The translations under genes and the position numbers were made by a program. From Halopseudomonas pelagia (lineage in GTDB: Bacteria > Pseudomonadota > Gammaproteobacteria > Pseudomonadales > Pseudomonadaceae), in NCBI RefSeq assembly GCF_009497895.1, contig NZ_CP033116.1, forward strand, positions 1,488,001 to 1,552,000: a DNA stretch of 64,000 nt, written 5' to 3'. The notes under the pieces were generated by a model. That model ran no database searches and was not told the DNA's origin. It was given only the letters and a program-made list of their open reading frames with translations. This document shows positions 8,202 through 15,672 of this stretch, one piece after another (within the stretch, counting starts at the first letter, position 1; each line of letters starts with the position of its first letter).

Positions 8202-9068
8202 ATGCCGACTACCTGCACTATCTCAAACGCTACCGTGGTGAAAAAAGCTGGCCTTATGCGGCCTCTCAAAGGATTTGCGCTCGCGCTGATCGCCACAATG
8301 GGCTGCACGTCCTACGCCCACGCCCTGACTCAGGAAGAGATCGAGTCGAGGGGTTATATAAGTGTTGCCACAGAGGATGACTACCGCCCCTTCGAATTCA
8401 TGGAGAACGGCAAATCCACTGGCTATGACAACGAGCTGAAGGATCTGGTCGAGAAGGAAACCGGCCTGGAGCTGCGACAGGAAATTCTGCCCTGGGCCGG
8501 CATTCTCCCGGGTGTCACCAGTGGCAAGTTCGATATGGCCTTGTCTGCGGTGATGGTCACGGAAGAGCGCAAGAAGAGCTTCGACTACGCCACGCCCATG
8601 GCAGCTTCTACAACCTATTACGGCATGAAAAAAGGTTCTGATATCAAGGAGCCGAAAGACCTTATCGGCAAGACGGTAGGTGCTGAGACCGGCAGTGCTT
8701 TCCTGGCAGAACTCAAGGCTTTTGATGAAAAACTCAAGGCAGAGCATGGCGAGGGTGTGGGCAAGATCGTCGAGTATCACGGCTATCCCGAAGCCTATCA
8801 GGATCTGGCTTTTGGCCGAATTGATGCGGTGGTCAATACCGATCTGACTCTGCGCGCGCTGGTCGAAGAGCGTGGCGACATGTTTGTGCTGGGCAAGGCC
8901 ATCGGCGAGCCTGGATACAAGGCCTGGGCCGTGAAGAAAGGCAATTCCGCCGTATTGGAAATGGTCAACGACGCTCTGCTGAAGATTCGTGAGAGCGGCG
9001 AGATGTATCGGCTCCAGGAAAAATGGCTGGGTGCCAGCTTTGAAGATATGCCCCTCGACGTAAACTGA
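8202..9068 (+). CDS. Amino-acid-type ABC transporter substrate-binding protein (family 3)
   Basis: The start at ATG 8202 has AAAGGAA upstream. The 288-residue protein has a signal peptide ending near SYAHALTQEE, then the SBP_bac_3 fold: YISVATEDDYRPFEFMENGK, GYDNELKDLVEKETGLELR, LPGVTSGKFDMALSAVMVTEERKK split by the hinge, and a C-terminal lobe with IVEYHGYPEAYQDLAFGRID. This family captures polar amino acids, opines or small related compounds in the periplasm. It is the first gene of a four-gene importer operon in which the next three genes overlap or nearly touch. Two operator-like sites upstream tie it to the catabolic island, so its ligand is probably that pathway's substrate rather than an ordinary amino acid. 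Confidence 0.85.
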   Translation: MPTTCTISNATVVKKAGLMRPLKGFALALIATMGCTSYAHALTQEEIESRGYISVATEDDYRPFEFMENGKSTGYDNELKDLVEKETGLELRQEILPWAGILPGVTSGKFDMALSAVMVTEERKKSFDYATPMAASTTYYGMKKGSDIKEPKDLIGKTVGAETGSAFLAELKAFDEKLKAEHGEGVGKIVEYHGYPEAYQDLAFGRIDAVVNTDLTLRALVEERGDMFVLGKAIGEPGYKAWAVKKGNSAVLEMVNDALLKIRESGEMYRLQEKWLGASFEDMPLDVN

Positions 9069-9078
9069 TGGGATTCAG

Positions 9079-9726
9079 ATGACTGCTTACGATTACTGGA
9101 GCATTGTTCAAGGCTCGTTTGCCACCGTAGGAGTTTCCCTCACCGGGATTCTCCTCGGGGTACCGCTCGGTCTGGGCCTGGCGCTGTTGCGCTGGGCGCG
9201 GATCCCGGTCGTCAGACAGGTGTGCTACCTGTATGTCAGCATCATCCGGTCCTGCCCTGCGGTCACCCTGGTCCTGCTCATCTATTTTGGCTTGCCGCAA
9301 TTTGGCTTGTCGCTCAATCCGCTGGCGGCAGCATTGATCGCCCTGTCGATGACGGCAGCGGCATTCAGCTGTGAAATCTGGCGCTCCTCGCTTATCGCCT
9401 TTGACCGGCAGCAGTACGACGCTGCACTGGCCTTCGGCATGCCGGCCTGGACCAGAGTCTGGCGCATTGTATTGCCGCAGGCGTGGCAGTCCAGCTTGCC
9501 CGGTCTGGTGAATGAAATGACCATGTTGATCAAGTCCAGCCCGGCCGTTGCGGTTATCGGCATGGTGGAAATTACACGGGCCGCCCAGCGGGTAGGCGCT
9601 CGCACCTATGATCCCATGCCACCACTGATGTTCGGCTTGTGCCTGTACCTGGTGATCATCTTCGTACTGGTCAGGGCGCAGCGTCGCCTTGAGCACAAGA
9701 CACCCGGGCGTGAGGTGCAGGTATGA
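9079..9726 (+). CDS. Polar-amino-acid-type ABC transporter permease (first)
   Basis: The 215-residue protein has an N-terminal membrane segment, the HisM-type GSFATVGVSLTGILLGVPLG, and the EAA-like cytoplasmic loop ALAFGMPAWTRVWRIVLPQA that docks onto the ATPase. It begins ten bases after the substrate-binding gene and overlaps the next permease by four bases (ATGA). With the following permease it should form the heterodimeric membrane channel of the importer. Confidence 0.85.
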   Translation: MTAYDYWSIVQGSFATVGVSLTGILLGVPLGLGLALLRWARIPVVRQVCYLYVSIIRSCPAVTLVLLIYFGLPQFGLSLNPLAAALIALSMTAAAFSCEIWRSSLIAFDRQQYDAALAFGMPAWTRVWRIVLPQAWQSSLPGLVNEMTMLIKSSPAVAVIGMVEITRAAQRVGARTYDPMPPLMFGLCLYLVIIFVLVRAQRRLEHKTPGREVQV

Positions 9727-10385
9727 ATCTCAGTGATTTCATTATTGTCTGGCAGCAGTATCCAGCTATCTGGGCTGGCTTCGTCAACACCGTGACTCTG
9801 CTGTTATTGGCAGGCGGTATTTCGCTACTACTCGGCATTGTGCTCACGCCCATGCTGATGTCGAAGAAGCCGGTGATTTACCGCAGCATAGGTTTTTATT
9901 GCGAGTGCATGCGCTGCGTGCCCTTTCTGCTGCTGGTTTACCTGATCTACTTCGGTCTGCCGTCCTTCGGCATTCAGCTGTCCAACTGGGTAACCGGCTT
10001 TATCGCGCTGATTATTTATAACTCAGCCTATATGGCAATCATCCTCAGGGCATCCTGGCAGGACATACCGCACGAGACGATAGAGGCGGGCAAGGCCTTC
10101 GGTCTGCACGGTAACCGGCTGCTCAGACGCATCATCATGCCGCTGATTCTGATGCGCGCTACGCCGATGATCGGCAATCAGATGACGCAGATCCTCAAGG
10201 ACAGCGCTTTCCTCGGCATTATCGCGGTGTCGGAGCTGACGGCCGTGATGAACGCCATTCAGGCGACACACTTCATTCCGTTTGCCAGCTTCCTGTCGGC
10301 GGTACTTTTGTATTGGCTGATCTGTCTTGTAATCGAATTCTTCACCCTGATCTTTACCCGTTATGCCGAGGTGCGCAGAGCATGA
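9723..10385 (+). CDS. Polar-amino-acid-type ABC transporter permease (second)
   Basis: The 220-residue protein has the same fold as its neighbour: GFVNTVTLLLLAGGISLLLG near the N-terminus, CVPFLLLVYLIYFGLPSFG, and the docking loop GKAFGLHGNRLLRRIIMPL. It overlaps both flanking genes through ATGA junctions, so translation is coupled and the two permeases are expected to heterodimerise. Confidence 0.85.
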   Translation: MNLSDFIIVWQQYPAIWAGFVNTVTLLLLAGGISLLLGIVLTPMLMSKKPVIYRSIGFYCECMRCVPFLLLVYLIYFGLPSFGIQLSNWVTGFIALIIYNSAYMAIILRASWQDIPHETIEAGKAFGLHGNRLLRRIIMPLILMRATPMIGNQMTQILKDSAFLGIIAVSELTAVMNAIQATHFIPFASFLSAVLLYWLICLVIEFFTLIFTRYAEVRRA

Positions 10386-11176
10386 AAGACACTATTGATG
10401 TTGCAGACAATACCGCCGCCAAGGTTCTTCAGGTGCAGGGCGTATCCAAGTCCTTCGGCAGCAACCAGGTGCTCAGGGATGTGTCCCTGGACCTGAGCAA
10501 GGGAGAAGTGCTTTGCCTGCTGGGGCCGTCGGGTTGCGGCAAGTCGACGTTGCTACGGTGCATCAACTGGCTGGAAACGCCCGACGCTGGCTCCATACGG
10601 CTCAACTCCAAACGCTTCGGCATTCACAAGGGTGGCGCTAAGATGGGCGATGCGGATCTGGCGCGCATGCGGGCCAGAATCGGCATGGTATTCCAGCATT
10701 TCGCCCTGTGGCCGCACCTGAGTGTGATCGGCAATATCATCGAGAGCCCCATCCACGTGCAGAAGCGCAATAAACAGGAGGTGCGTGAGGAAGCCTTGGC
10801 ATTGCTGGCGAAGGTTGGTCTGCAGGACAAGGCCGACATGTACCCGGCGAGTTTGTCAGGTGGTCAGAAACAGCGTGTGGGCATAGCCAGAGCCTTGGCG
10901 ATGAAGCCGGATATTCTGCTGTTCGACGAGCCTACCAGCGCGCTCGACCCCATGCTGGTAGGGGAAGTGCTTGAGGTCATGCGTGATCTGGCGGACGAGG
11001 GCGCGACCATGGTGGTCGTCACCCATGAAATGGAGTTTGCACGGCAAGTGGCAAGCCGGATCATCTTTATGGACAGTGGTGAAGTGGTCGAAACCGGCCA
11101 GCCTGCGCACTTCTTCAACGCGCCGCAGACGCTCAAGGCGCAGCAGTTTCTGACCCGCTTTCACCAGCGCGGCTGA
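10382..11176 (+). CDS. Polar-amino-acid-type ABC transporter ATP-binding protein
   Basis: Translation from ATG 10382, overlapping the permease stop by ATGA, gives 264 residues. Walker A is GPSGCGKST near residue 50, the Q-loop is in GMVFQHFALWPHLSV, the signature is [16 protein letters not shown] and Walker B is ILLFDEPTSALD, followed by an H-loop in VVTHEM. This is the GlnQ/HisP class that energises polar amino acid importers. It closes the four-gene operon and converges on the MarR gene about 40 bases downstream, with no strong hairpin between. Confidence 0.9.
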   Translation: MKDTIDVADNTAAKVLQVQGVSKSFGSNQVLRDVSLDLSKGEVLCLLGPSGCGKSTLLRCINWLETPDAGSIRLNSKRFGIHKGGAKMGDADLARMRARIGMVFQHFALWPHLSVIGNIIESPIHVQKRNKQEVREEALALLAKVGLQDKADMYPASLSGGQKQRVGIARALAMKPDILLFDEPTSALDPMLVGEVLEVMRDLADEGATMVVVTHEMEFARQVASRIIFMDSGEVVETGQPAHFFNAPQTLKAQQFLTRFHQRG

Positions 11177-11217
11177 GTTAGCGCACGCCTTTCACCTACC
11201 CAGGCTGCAGGCTGGAT

Positions 11218-11733
11218 TCAGTTGCTCTGATCCAGCTTGAAGGGCGCGCTGCCGATATCGTTGTTGGCTTCTACCAGGCGTATCAGCTGCAGGATGAACA
11301 GCGCCCGCTCGTCTTCGGGCAAAGCCTCGACAGTGCGCTCGTGAGCCTTCTGGACTTTGGCTTCCAGCTTTTTCAGCAGGTATTGCCCCTTGCGGCTGAG
11401 CTTGACCAGTTTGACACGCCGGTCAGCGGTACTCTGCTTGCGTAACAGCAGGCCCTTCTTCTCCAGCCTGGCGATTACCTCCGCAACGCTGGTGCGCTCC
11501 AGACCAATCTCGTTGGCCAGGGTGATCTGATCGGTCTCGCCGATCATCGACAGGGTGGTCAACAGGCTGTATTGCACCGGCGTCACATCGTGGCCCTGGG
11601 TTTCGTCCAGAAACAGGCCGCAGTGAATCTGATGCAAGCGGCGTATCAGAAAGCCAGGGCGGCCCAGTAGGGGAGAGCGCTGCAGGGCAGAGTCAAATTC
11701 GGTTTGTACTTGTTCTTGGGCAAGCTTTTTCAT
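11218..11733 (-). CDS. MarR family regulator, proposed regulator of the 8-30 kb island
   Basis: The 171-residue protein has a MarR winged helix: VTPVQYSLLTTLSMIGE, then QITLANEIGLERTSVAEVIARL as recognition helix, and the wing KQSTADRRVKLVKLSRKG. A basic start (MKKLAQEQVQTEFDS) and a C-terminal helix allow dimerisation. It is divergent from the Rieske oxygenase gene. A 30-base palindrome lies 70 bases upstream of its own start and versions of the same core recur before other island genes. MarR proteins typically bind such symmetrical sites and release on binding an aromatic or other pathway ligand, so autorepression and regulon control are inferred. Confidence 0.85.
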   Translation of the reverse strand: MKKLAQEQVQTEFDSALQRSPLLGRPGFLIRRLHQIHCGLFLDETQGHDVTPVQYSLLTTLSMIGETDQITLANEIGLERTSVAEVIARLEKKGLLLRKQSTADRRVKLVKLSRKGQYLLKKLEAKVQKAHERTVEALPEDERALFILQLIRLVEANNDIGSAPFKLDQSN

Positions 11734-11802
11734 AGGTTCAATTCGTCATTTCTTGTCGAGTGGACTAAGGCGCCTGAGTATCCTTTATCGTAGCAAGGTC
11801 TG

Positions 11803-11832
11803 GCAAAGAAAGAGGTATACCTGTTTCTTTGC
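11803..11832. promoter_or_regulatory. Operator C: extended palindrome before the MarR gene
   Basis: Nine-base arms GCAAAGAAA (11803-11811) and TTTCTTTGC (11824-11832) enclose AGGTATACCT (11813-11822). The only unpaired positions are the G at 11812 and the G at 11823. It is 70 bases upstream of the MarR start codon, in the divergent promoter region, and is the most symmetric copy of the island motif with extended arms. Autoregulation is the simplest reading. Confidence 0.75.
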
Positions 11833-11970
11833 TGACGATAAAGCATGGGTGATCTGCCATCGGCTCGCTGGATTACTCAAGGTTGGCGATCAGGCGAGAT
11901 GAAGCAAGATTGATGCCGCCTGCCGCCAACGGCTCTAGCCTGTTCCCTCAGCATCTGTTTGTGCCCAAAT

Positions 11971-12139
11971 AAGAGGCATGCCACTTAAGCTGCCTCATTG
12001 TGTTGCACTACCTGCGCTTCTGAACGAGCTGCACCTGTTGGCCTGTCTCGAGGTTTCGCTGCTGCAGAGCCCAATCGACGGGCAGTTGAAAATAAAGGTG
12101 GTCTACCACCTTTATTGCTCTGGAGGTGGCATGCTAATT
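11971..12139. promoter_or_regulatory. Operators D, E and F before the Rieske oxygenase gene
   Basis: The 518-base gap between the MarR and Rieske starts (11734-12251) contains no gene but four motif copies including C. D is AAGAGGCATGCCACTT (11971-11986). E has perfect 12-base arms AATAAAGGTGGT (12090-12101) and ACCACCTTTATT (12104-12115) around CT. F is AGGTGGCATGCTAATT (12124-12139). E and F flank the probable Rieske promoter, so binding there would block transcription. Confidence 0.7.
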
Positions 12140-12251
12140 GCTTTTCCATAAATACAGCTCCAGTACGCTGAATCTTGCAAGCCATCATGCCAAGGCACTA
12201 GACATGATTCCGCCACACTGGCCATTTTCAACCTCAGAAAAGGTGTCTCTG

Positions 12252-13292
12252 ATGAATTGCAGAGAAAGTATCAACCAAGCGGACCGTCCCCTTGAGGAGG
12301 CGTTGCTCAACGATTGGCATGTGGTTGCCACATCCGAGGAAGTCGTGCCGGGCAAGCTGGTACCGACCATGCTGTTCGGGCGCGAACTGGTAGCCTGGCG
12401 CGATTCGGCTGGGCAAGCGTATGTATGGGAAGACCTGTGTATTCACCGTGGTGCTCGGCTTTCCAAGGGCTTTATCCAGAGTGATCGCGTGGTATGCCCC
12501 TATCACGGCTGGAATTACGACGGCAGCGCGCAGTGCGTGCTGATGCCGGCGTCGCCCAACGAGACGCCGATGAAGAAAGCCAAGGCCATCCCGCATCACG
12601 TCAAGGAAGCCTACGGCTTTATCTGGGCCTGCATGGGCGAGCCGGCCAATGACATTCCGGCGTTCCCCGAGTGGGATGATCCGAGCTACAAGAAAGTGGT
12701 TTGTGGGCCTTACGAGTTCAAGTCCGGTTACCGCGCGCTGGAGAACTTTATCGATCCCACGCATTTCCCGTTTGTGCACGCCGGGGTCAACGGCATCATG
12801 GATCAGCCCGATCCTATCGGGGCCTACGACGTGTTCGAGAAGAACGGCGGCCTGGCCACCTCTGAAGTGCAGGTTACCCAGCCCTATGGTGACCCGCGTG
12901 AAGTGCCGGTCATGGCTTACTACGCCTATCAGTGCCTTCGCCCGCTGGTCGCGTATTTCAAGAAAAGGGTGGTGATTACCGACCCCGAGCGTGCCTCCGA
13001 AGGCAGCCCGGATGATCGCTTCTGCACCTTTTTCACCGCTCAGCAGGTGGATGAAACCCGCAGCATCGTGCGCATCTGCTGTGCCATGAACTTCTCGCCG
13101 CAGCCAACCGATGCCGATGTGCGCCGCCGGCAGGATCTGGTCTATGCCCAGGACAGCGCCATCGTCAACACGCAGCGCCCTGAGCGAATTCCGGTGGACC
13201 TGCGTATGGAACTGCACCATCGCACCGATCTGCTGGGGCAGAAATACCGCATGTGGTTACGCAACATGGGTGTGAGCTATGGAACTGTCTGA
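12252..13292 (+). CDS. Rieske non-haem iron oxygenase, VanA/phthalate-dioxygenase-like alpha subunit
   Basis: The start at ATG 12252 has AAGGTG upstream; an in-frame extension to 12138 would run over an operator. The 346-residue protein has a Rieske [2Fe-2S] centre, C63-x-H65 (LCIHRGA) and C82-x2-H85 (CPYHGW), and a mononuclear iron site in ENFIDPTHFPFVHAG with H171 and H176. This is the single-subunit type used by O- and N-demethylases and ring hydroxylases such as vanillate demethylase. It hands on to the adjacent reductase, whose gene overlaps by 14 bases. In context it would catalyse the first oxidative attack on the imported compound. The substrate cannot be read from sequence. Confidence 0.9.
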   Translation: MNCRESINQADRPLEEALLNDWHVVATSEEVVPGKLVPTMLFGRELVAWRDSAGQAYVWEDLCIHRGARLSKGFIQSDRVVCPYHGWNYDGSAQCVLMPASPNETPMKKAKAIPHHVKEAYGFIWACMGEPANDIPAFPEWDDPSYKKVVCGPYEFKSGYRALENFIDPTHFPFVHAGVNGIMDQPDPIGAYDVFEKNGGLATSEVQVTQPYGDPREVPVMAYYAYQCLRPLVAYFKKRVVITDPERASEGSPDDRFCTFFTAQQVDETRSIVRICCAMNFSPQPTDADVRRRQDLVYAQDSAIVNTQRPERIPVDLRMELHHRTDLLGQKYRMWLRNMGVSYGTV

Positions 13293-14223
13293 TTCCCAGC
13301 GCATGAACCTGCGCCTGACAGCCATGCGCTATGGCGCCAGGGACATACTGCTGTATGAACTCGAGCCGCTGGACGGCAGCGTGCTGCCGCCGGTCACTGC
13401 CGGAGCGCACCTGGATCTGCATCTGCCAGACGGTCTGATTCGGCAATATTCGCTGATCAGTTCGCTCTGTGATGCCCAGCGTTATGTGGTCGGGGTCAAG
13501 CGCGATGCCGAGGGCCGCGGTGGTTCGCGCTGGCTGCACGATCAGGCCCGTGTTGGGCAGATGCTCGAGGTCAGCCTGCCGCGTAATCACTTTCCGCTGT
13601 CTTCAGCGCAGACTCCGGTATGCCTGATTGCTGGCGGTATCGGCATTACGCCGATCTATTCAATGTTCAAGGCGCTGCAGCAAAGCGGGCGTGCGGTACA
13701 CCTGCATTACTGGAGCCGGTCAGCAGAGCACGCCTTGTTTCATCGCGAGCTGGAAAATGCCCCGGATGTGACACTGCACTTTGCCAGCGCCAGCGGTCCG
13801 CAATCGGATCTGCAGGCAGTACTAGCTGGTCTGCCGGGCGAAACGGAAGTCTACGCCTGCGGCCCTAGCACGATGCTCGATCAGCTTGAATCGAGCGGGC
13901 TGGGCGAGCGCCTGCATGTGGAGCGCTTCGTCTCTGCCGGGCCGGTAATGGCTGAAGGGGCGTTCAGCGTGGTGCTGGCACGCTCCGGGCATGAATATGT
14001 TATTCCGCCGGGCGAAACCATTCTGAACGTGTTGCTGGAGGCGGGCGAGGATGTGCTCTATTCCTGCGAGCAGGGCGTGTGCGGTGCCTGCGAAGTCACG
14101 GTGCTGGAGGGTGAGCCGGTTCATGGCGATACCGTGTACTCAGCAGACGAACATACCCGCCGCCGCAGCATGATGATCTGTTGCTCCAGCAGTGCGTCGC
14201 CGCGCCTGCTACTGGATATTTAA
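13279..14223 (+). CDS. VanB-type oxygenase reductase (FMN, NADH and plant-type [2Fe-2S])
   Basis: The 314-residue protein supplies electrons to the Rieske oxygenase. A flavin-binding RQYSLIS lies at residues 55-61, the nucleotide-binding loop GGIGITP at 119-125, and a C-terminal ferredoxin domain has C263, C268 and C271 (CEQGVCGAC) with the fourth cysteine at 301 or 302 (ICCSSS). The order flavin-NAD-ferredoxin is that of phthalate dioxygenase reductase and VanB. Its start overlaps the oxygenase stop by 14 bases, implying coupled expression and balanced subunit supply. Confidence 0.9.
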   Translation: MELSDSQRMNLRLTAMRYGARDILLYELEPLDGSVLPPVTAGAHLDLHLPDGLIRQYSLISSLCDAQRYVVGVKRDAEGRGGSRWLHDQARVGQMLEVSLPRNHFPLSSAQTPVCLIAGGIGITPIYSMFKALQQSGRAVHLHYWSRSAEHALFHRELENAPDVTLHFASASGPQSDLQAVLAGLPGETEVYACGPSTMLDQLESSGLGERLHVERFVSAGPVMAEGAFSVVLARSGHEYVIPPGETILNVLLEAGEDVLYSCEQGVCGACEVTVLEGEPVHGDTVYSADEHTRRRSMMICCSSSASPRLLLDI

Positions 14224-14289
14224 CCGAGTCGACTCCCTTCGCTGGCTCACCGAGTCTACGGAGAGCGGAAAGATTTGCTTGAGCGATAT

Positions 14290-14305
14290 AAGAGGTATAC
14301 CACCT
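14290..14305. promoter_or_regulatory. Operator G before the amidohydrolase operon
   Basis: AAGAGGTATACCACCT at 14290-14305 is another copy of the island motif, located between the reductase stop (14223) and the amidohydrolase start (14371). Its presence suggests a second promoter serving the four amide-hydrolysis genes downstream. Confidence 0.65.
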
Positions 14306-14370
14306 AGTATGCCTGGCTCTGGCGGCCTTCGACTTGAACTGATTAACGCTGAACAAGGTAGGAAACGCTG

Positions 14371-15642
14371 ATGAAAACGACTCTTCTGCACGGTGGCCGG
14401 GTCATTGACCCCGCCAATTCGGTCGACGCGATTCAGGATGTGCTGGTGCGAGACGACCGCATTGCCGCAGTAGGGCAACTGCTGGGTACGCCCGAGGCGG
14501 CAGGCGCGGAACTGATTGATTGCACAGGTCGCCTGGTATTACCCGGGCTGATCGACACCCACGGGCATATCTATCAGTACGTCACCGGGCGGTTCGGTCT
14601 GAACGCCGATATGTGTGGGGTTTATTCCGGCGTTACCACGCTGGTGGACCAGGGTGGCGCCAGCTGCATCACGCTGCCGGGCTTTCGCAACTATGTGATC
14701 AACACTTCGCACAGCCGGGTCATCTCGTTTATTTCCGCCTACCTGGTTGGCGGCCTGGAAGGGCATTTCTATCCCGAGCTGTATCGGCCTGAATGCTCAG
14801 ACGTGGACGCCACGGTGAAGTCGGCATTGGCCAACAACGATGTGGTCAAGGGCATCAAGGCGCACGCCGAGCTTGGCGGTTTCGCCCGCTGGGGGCTGGA
14901 TGTGATGAAAAAAGCCGCCCGCGTCGGTGAGCAGACCGGGCTGCCGCTGTACATTCACTTCGGCCAGCTCTGGCCGGAGCCAGAGTCGGGTGGCCGCCAT
15001 GTTGACCCGGACAGCATTTTCCCGGCCGTACTGGATCTGCTCAAACCCGGTGATGTGCTTGCGCATCCTTTCAGTCGGCACCCGGGCGGCTTCGTTTCCC
15101 TGGATGGCGAGATCCATCCGTTGGTTGGCGAAGCCCTGGCCCGCGGTCTGAAAGTCGATGTGGGACACGGCTCGCATTTCAGCTACAAGATGGCTGCCAA
15201 GGTGCTTGAAGCCGGCGTGCTGCCAGACACTCTGGGTGCGGACATGCACGGCTACAACACCTCGGTAAAAGCGCCCGCCGGTGTGCCGGAAGAGGATGAG
15301 CACCCGGATGAAGAACATCTGTTCAAGGGCTCGTCGCGCTTCAGCCTGGTGTCGGCGATGGTCAGCCTGATGGCGCTGGGCTTGAAGCTGGAGCAGATCA
15401 TCCCGATGGCCACCAGCAACGCCGCCAAGCTGTTGGGCATGTCTGACACTCTGGGTTCGCTGGGCGTGGGCCGGGAAGCAGACATTACCGTGCTCTCTGA
15501 CCAAAGCGGCAAGTGGCTGCTGCGTGACAATGAGGGCACTGAAGTTATCGCGCCACGCATGTTGCAGCCGCTTTTTTGCCTGCGCGCCGGGAAGCGCTTC
15601 GATGCTACGGCCGAGATTCTGCCCGTGCCGCACGCGCTCTGA
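14371..15642 (+). CDS. Amidohydrolase/deacetylase-family metallohydrolase (cyclic amidohydrolase-like)
   Basis: The 423-residue protein is an amidohydrolase-superfamily TIM barrel. Metal ligands are visible as H64 and H66 (DTHGHIYQ), a lysine in VVKGIKAHAELGG near 160-163 that could be carbamylated, H196 (IHFGQL), H266/H269 (VGHGSHF) and D291 (GADMHGYN). The N-terminal beta-sandwich HGGRVIDPANSVDAIQDVLV and the C-terminal LGVGREADITVL match dihydroorotase/hydantoinase relatives and the Atu3266-like amidohydrolase/deacetylase group. It heads the operon with the DUF1116-AtzH protein, amidase and GGT-like hydrolase, so opening of a cyclic amide or ureide is the favoured role. A good RBS (AGGAAACG) precedes it. 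Confidence 0.8.
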   Translation: MKTTLLHGGRVIDPANSVDAIQDVLVRDDRIAAVGQLLGTPEAAGAELIDCTGRLVLPGLIDTHGHIYQYVTGRFGLNADMCGVYSGVTTLVDQGGASCITLPGFRNYVINTSHSRVISFISAYLVGGLEGHFYPELYRPECSDVDATVKSALANNDVVKGIKAHAELGGFARWGLDVMKKAARVGEQTGLPLYIHFGQLWPEPESGGRHVDPDSIFPAVLDLLKPGDVLAHPFSRHPGGFVSLDGEIHPLVGEALARGLKVDVGHGSHFSYKMAAKVLEAGVLPDTLGADMHGYNTSVKAPAGVPEEDEHPDEEHLFKGSSRFSLVSAMVSLMALGLKLEQIIPMATSNAAKLLGMSDTLGSLGVGREADITVLSDQSGKWLLRDNEGTEVIAPRMLQPLFCLRAGKRFDATAEILPVPHAL

Positions 15643-15672
15643 AGCGCTTACCGTTCTGATGAGGAGCACGCT

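Noticed and set aside
12234..13220. Open frame of 328 codons opposite the Rieske oxygenase
   Set aside because: The forward gene has complete Rieske and iron motifs. The reverse frame has no domain.
13279..13292. Frameshift between oxygenase and reductase
   Set aside because: Both proteins are complete with expected termini; the 14-base overlap is ordinary translational coupling.
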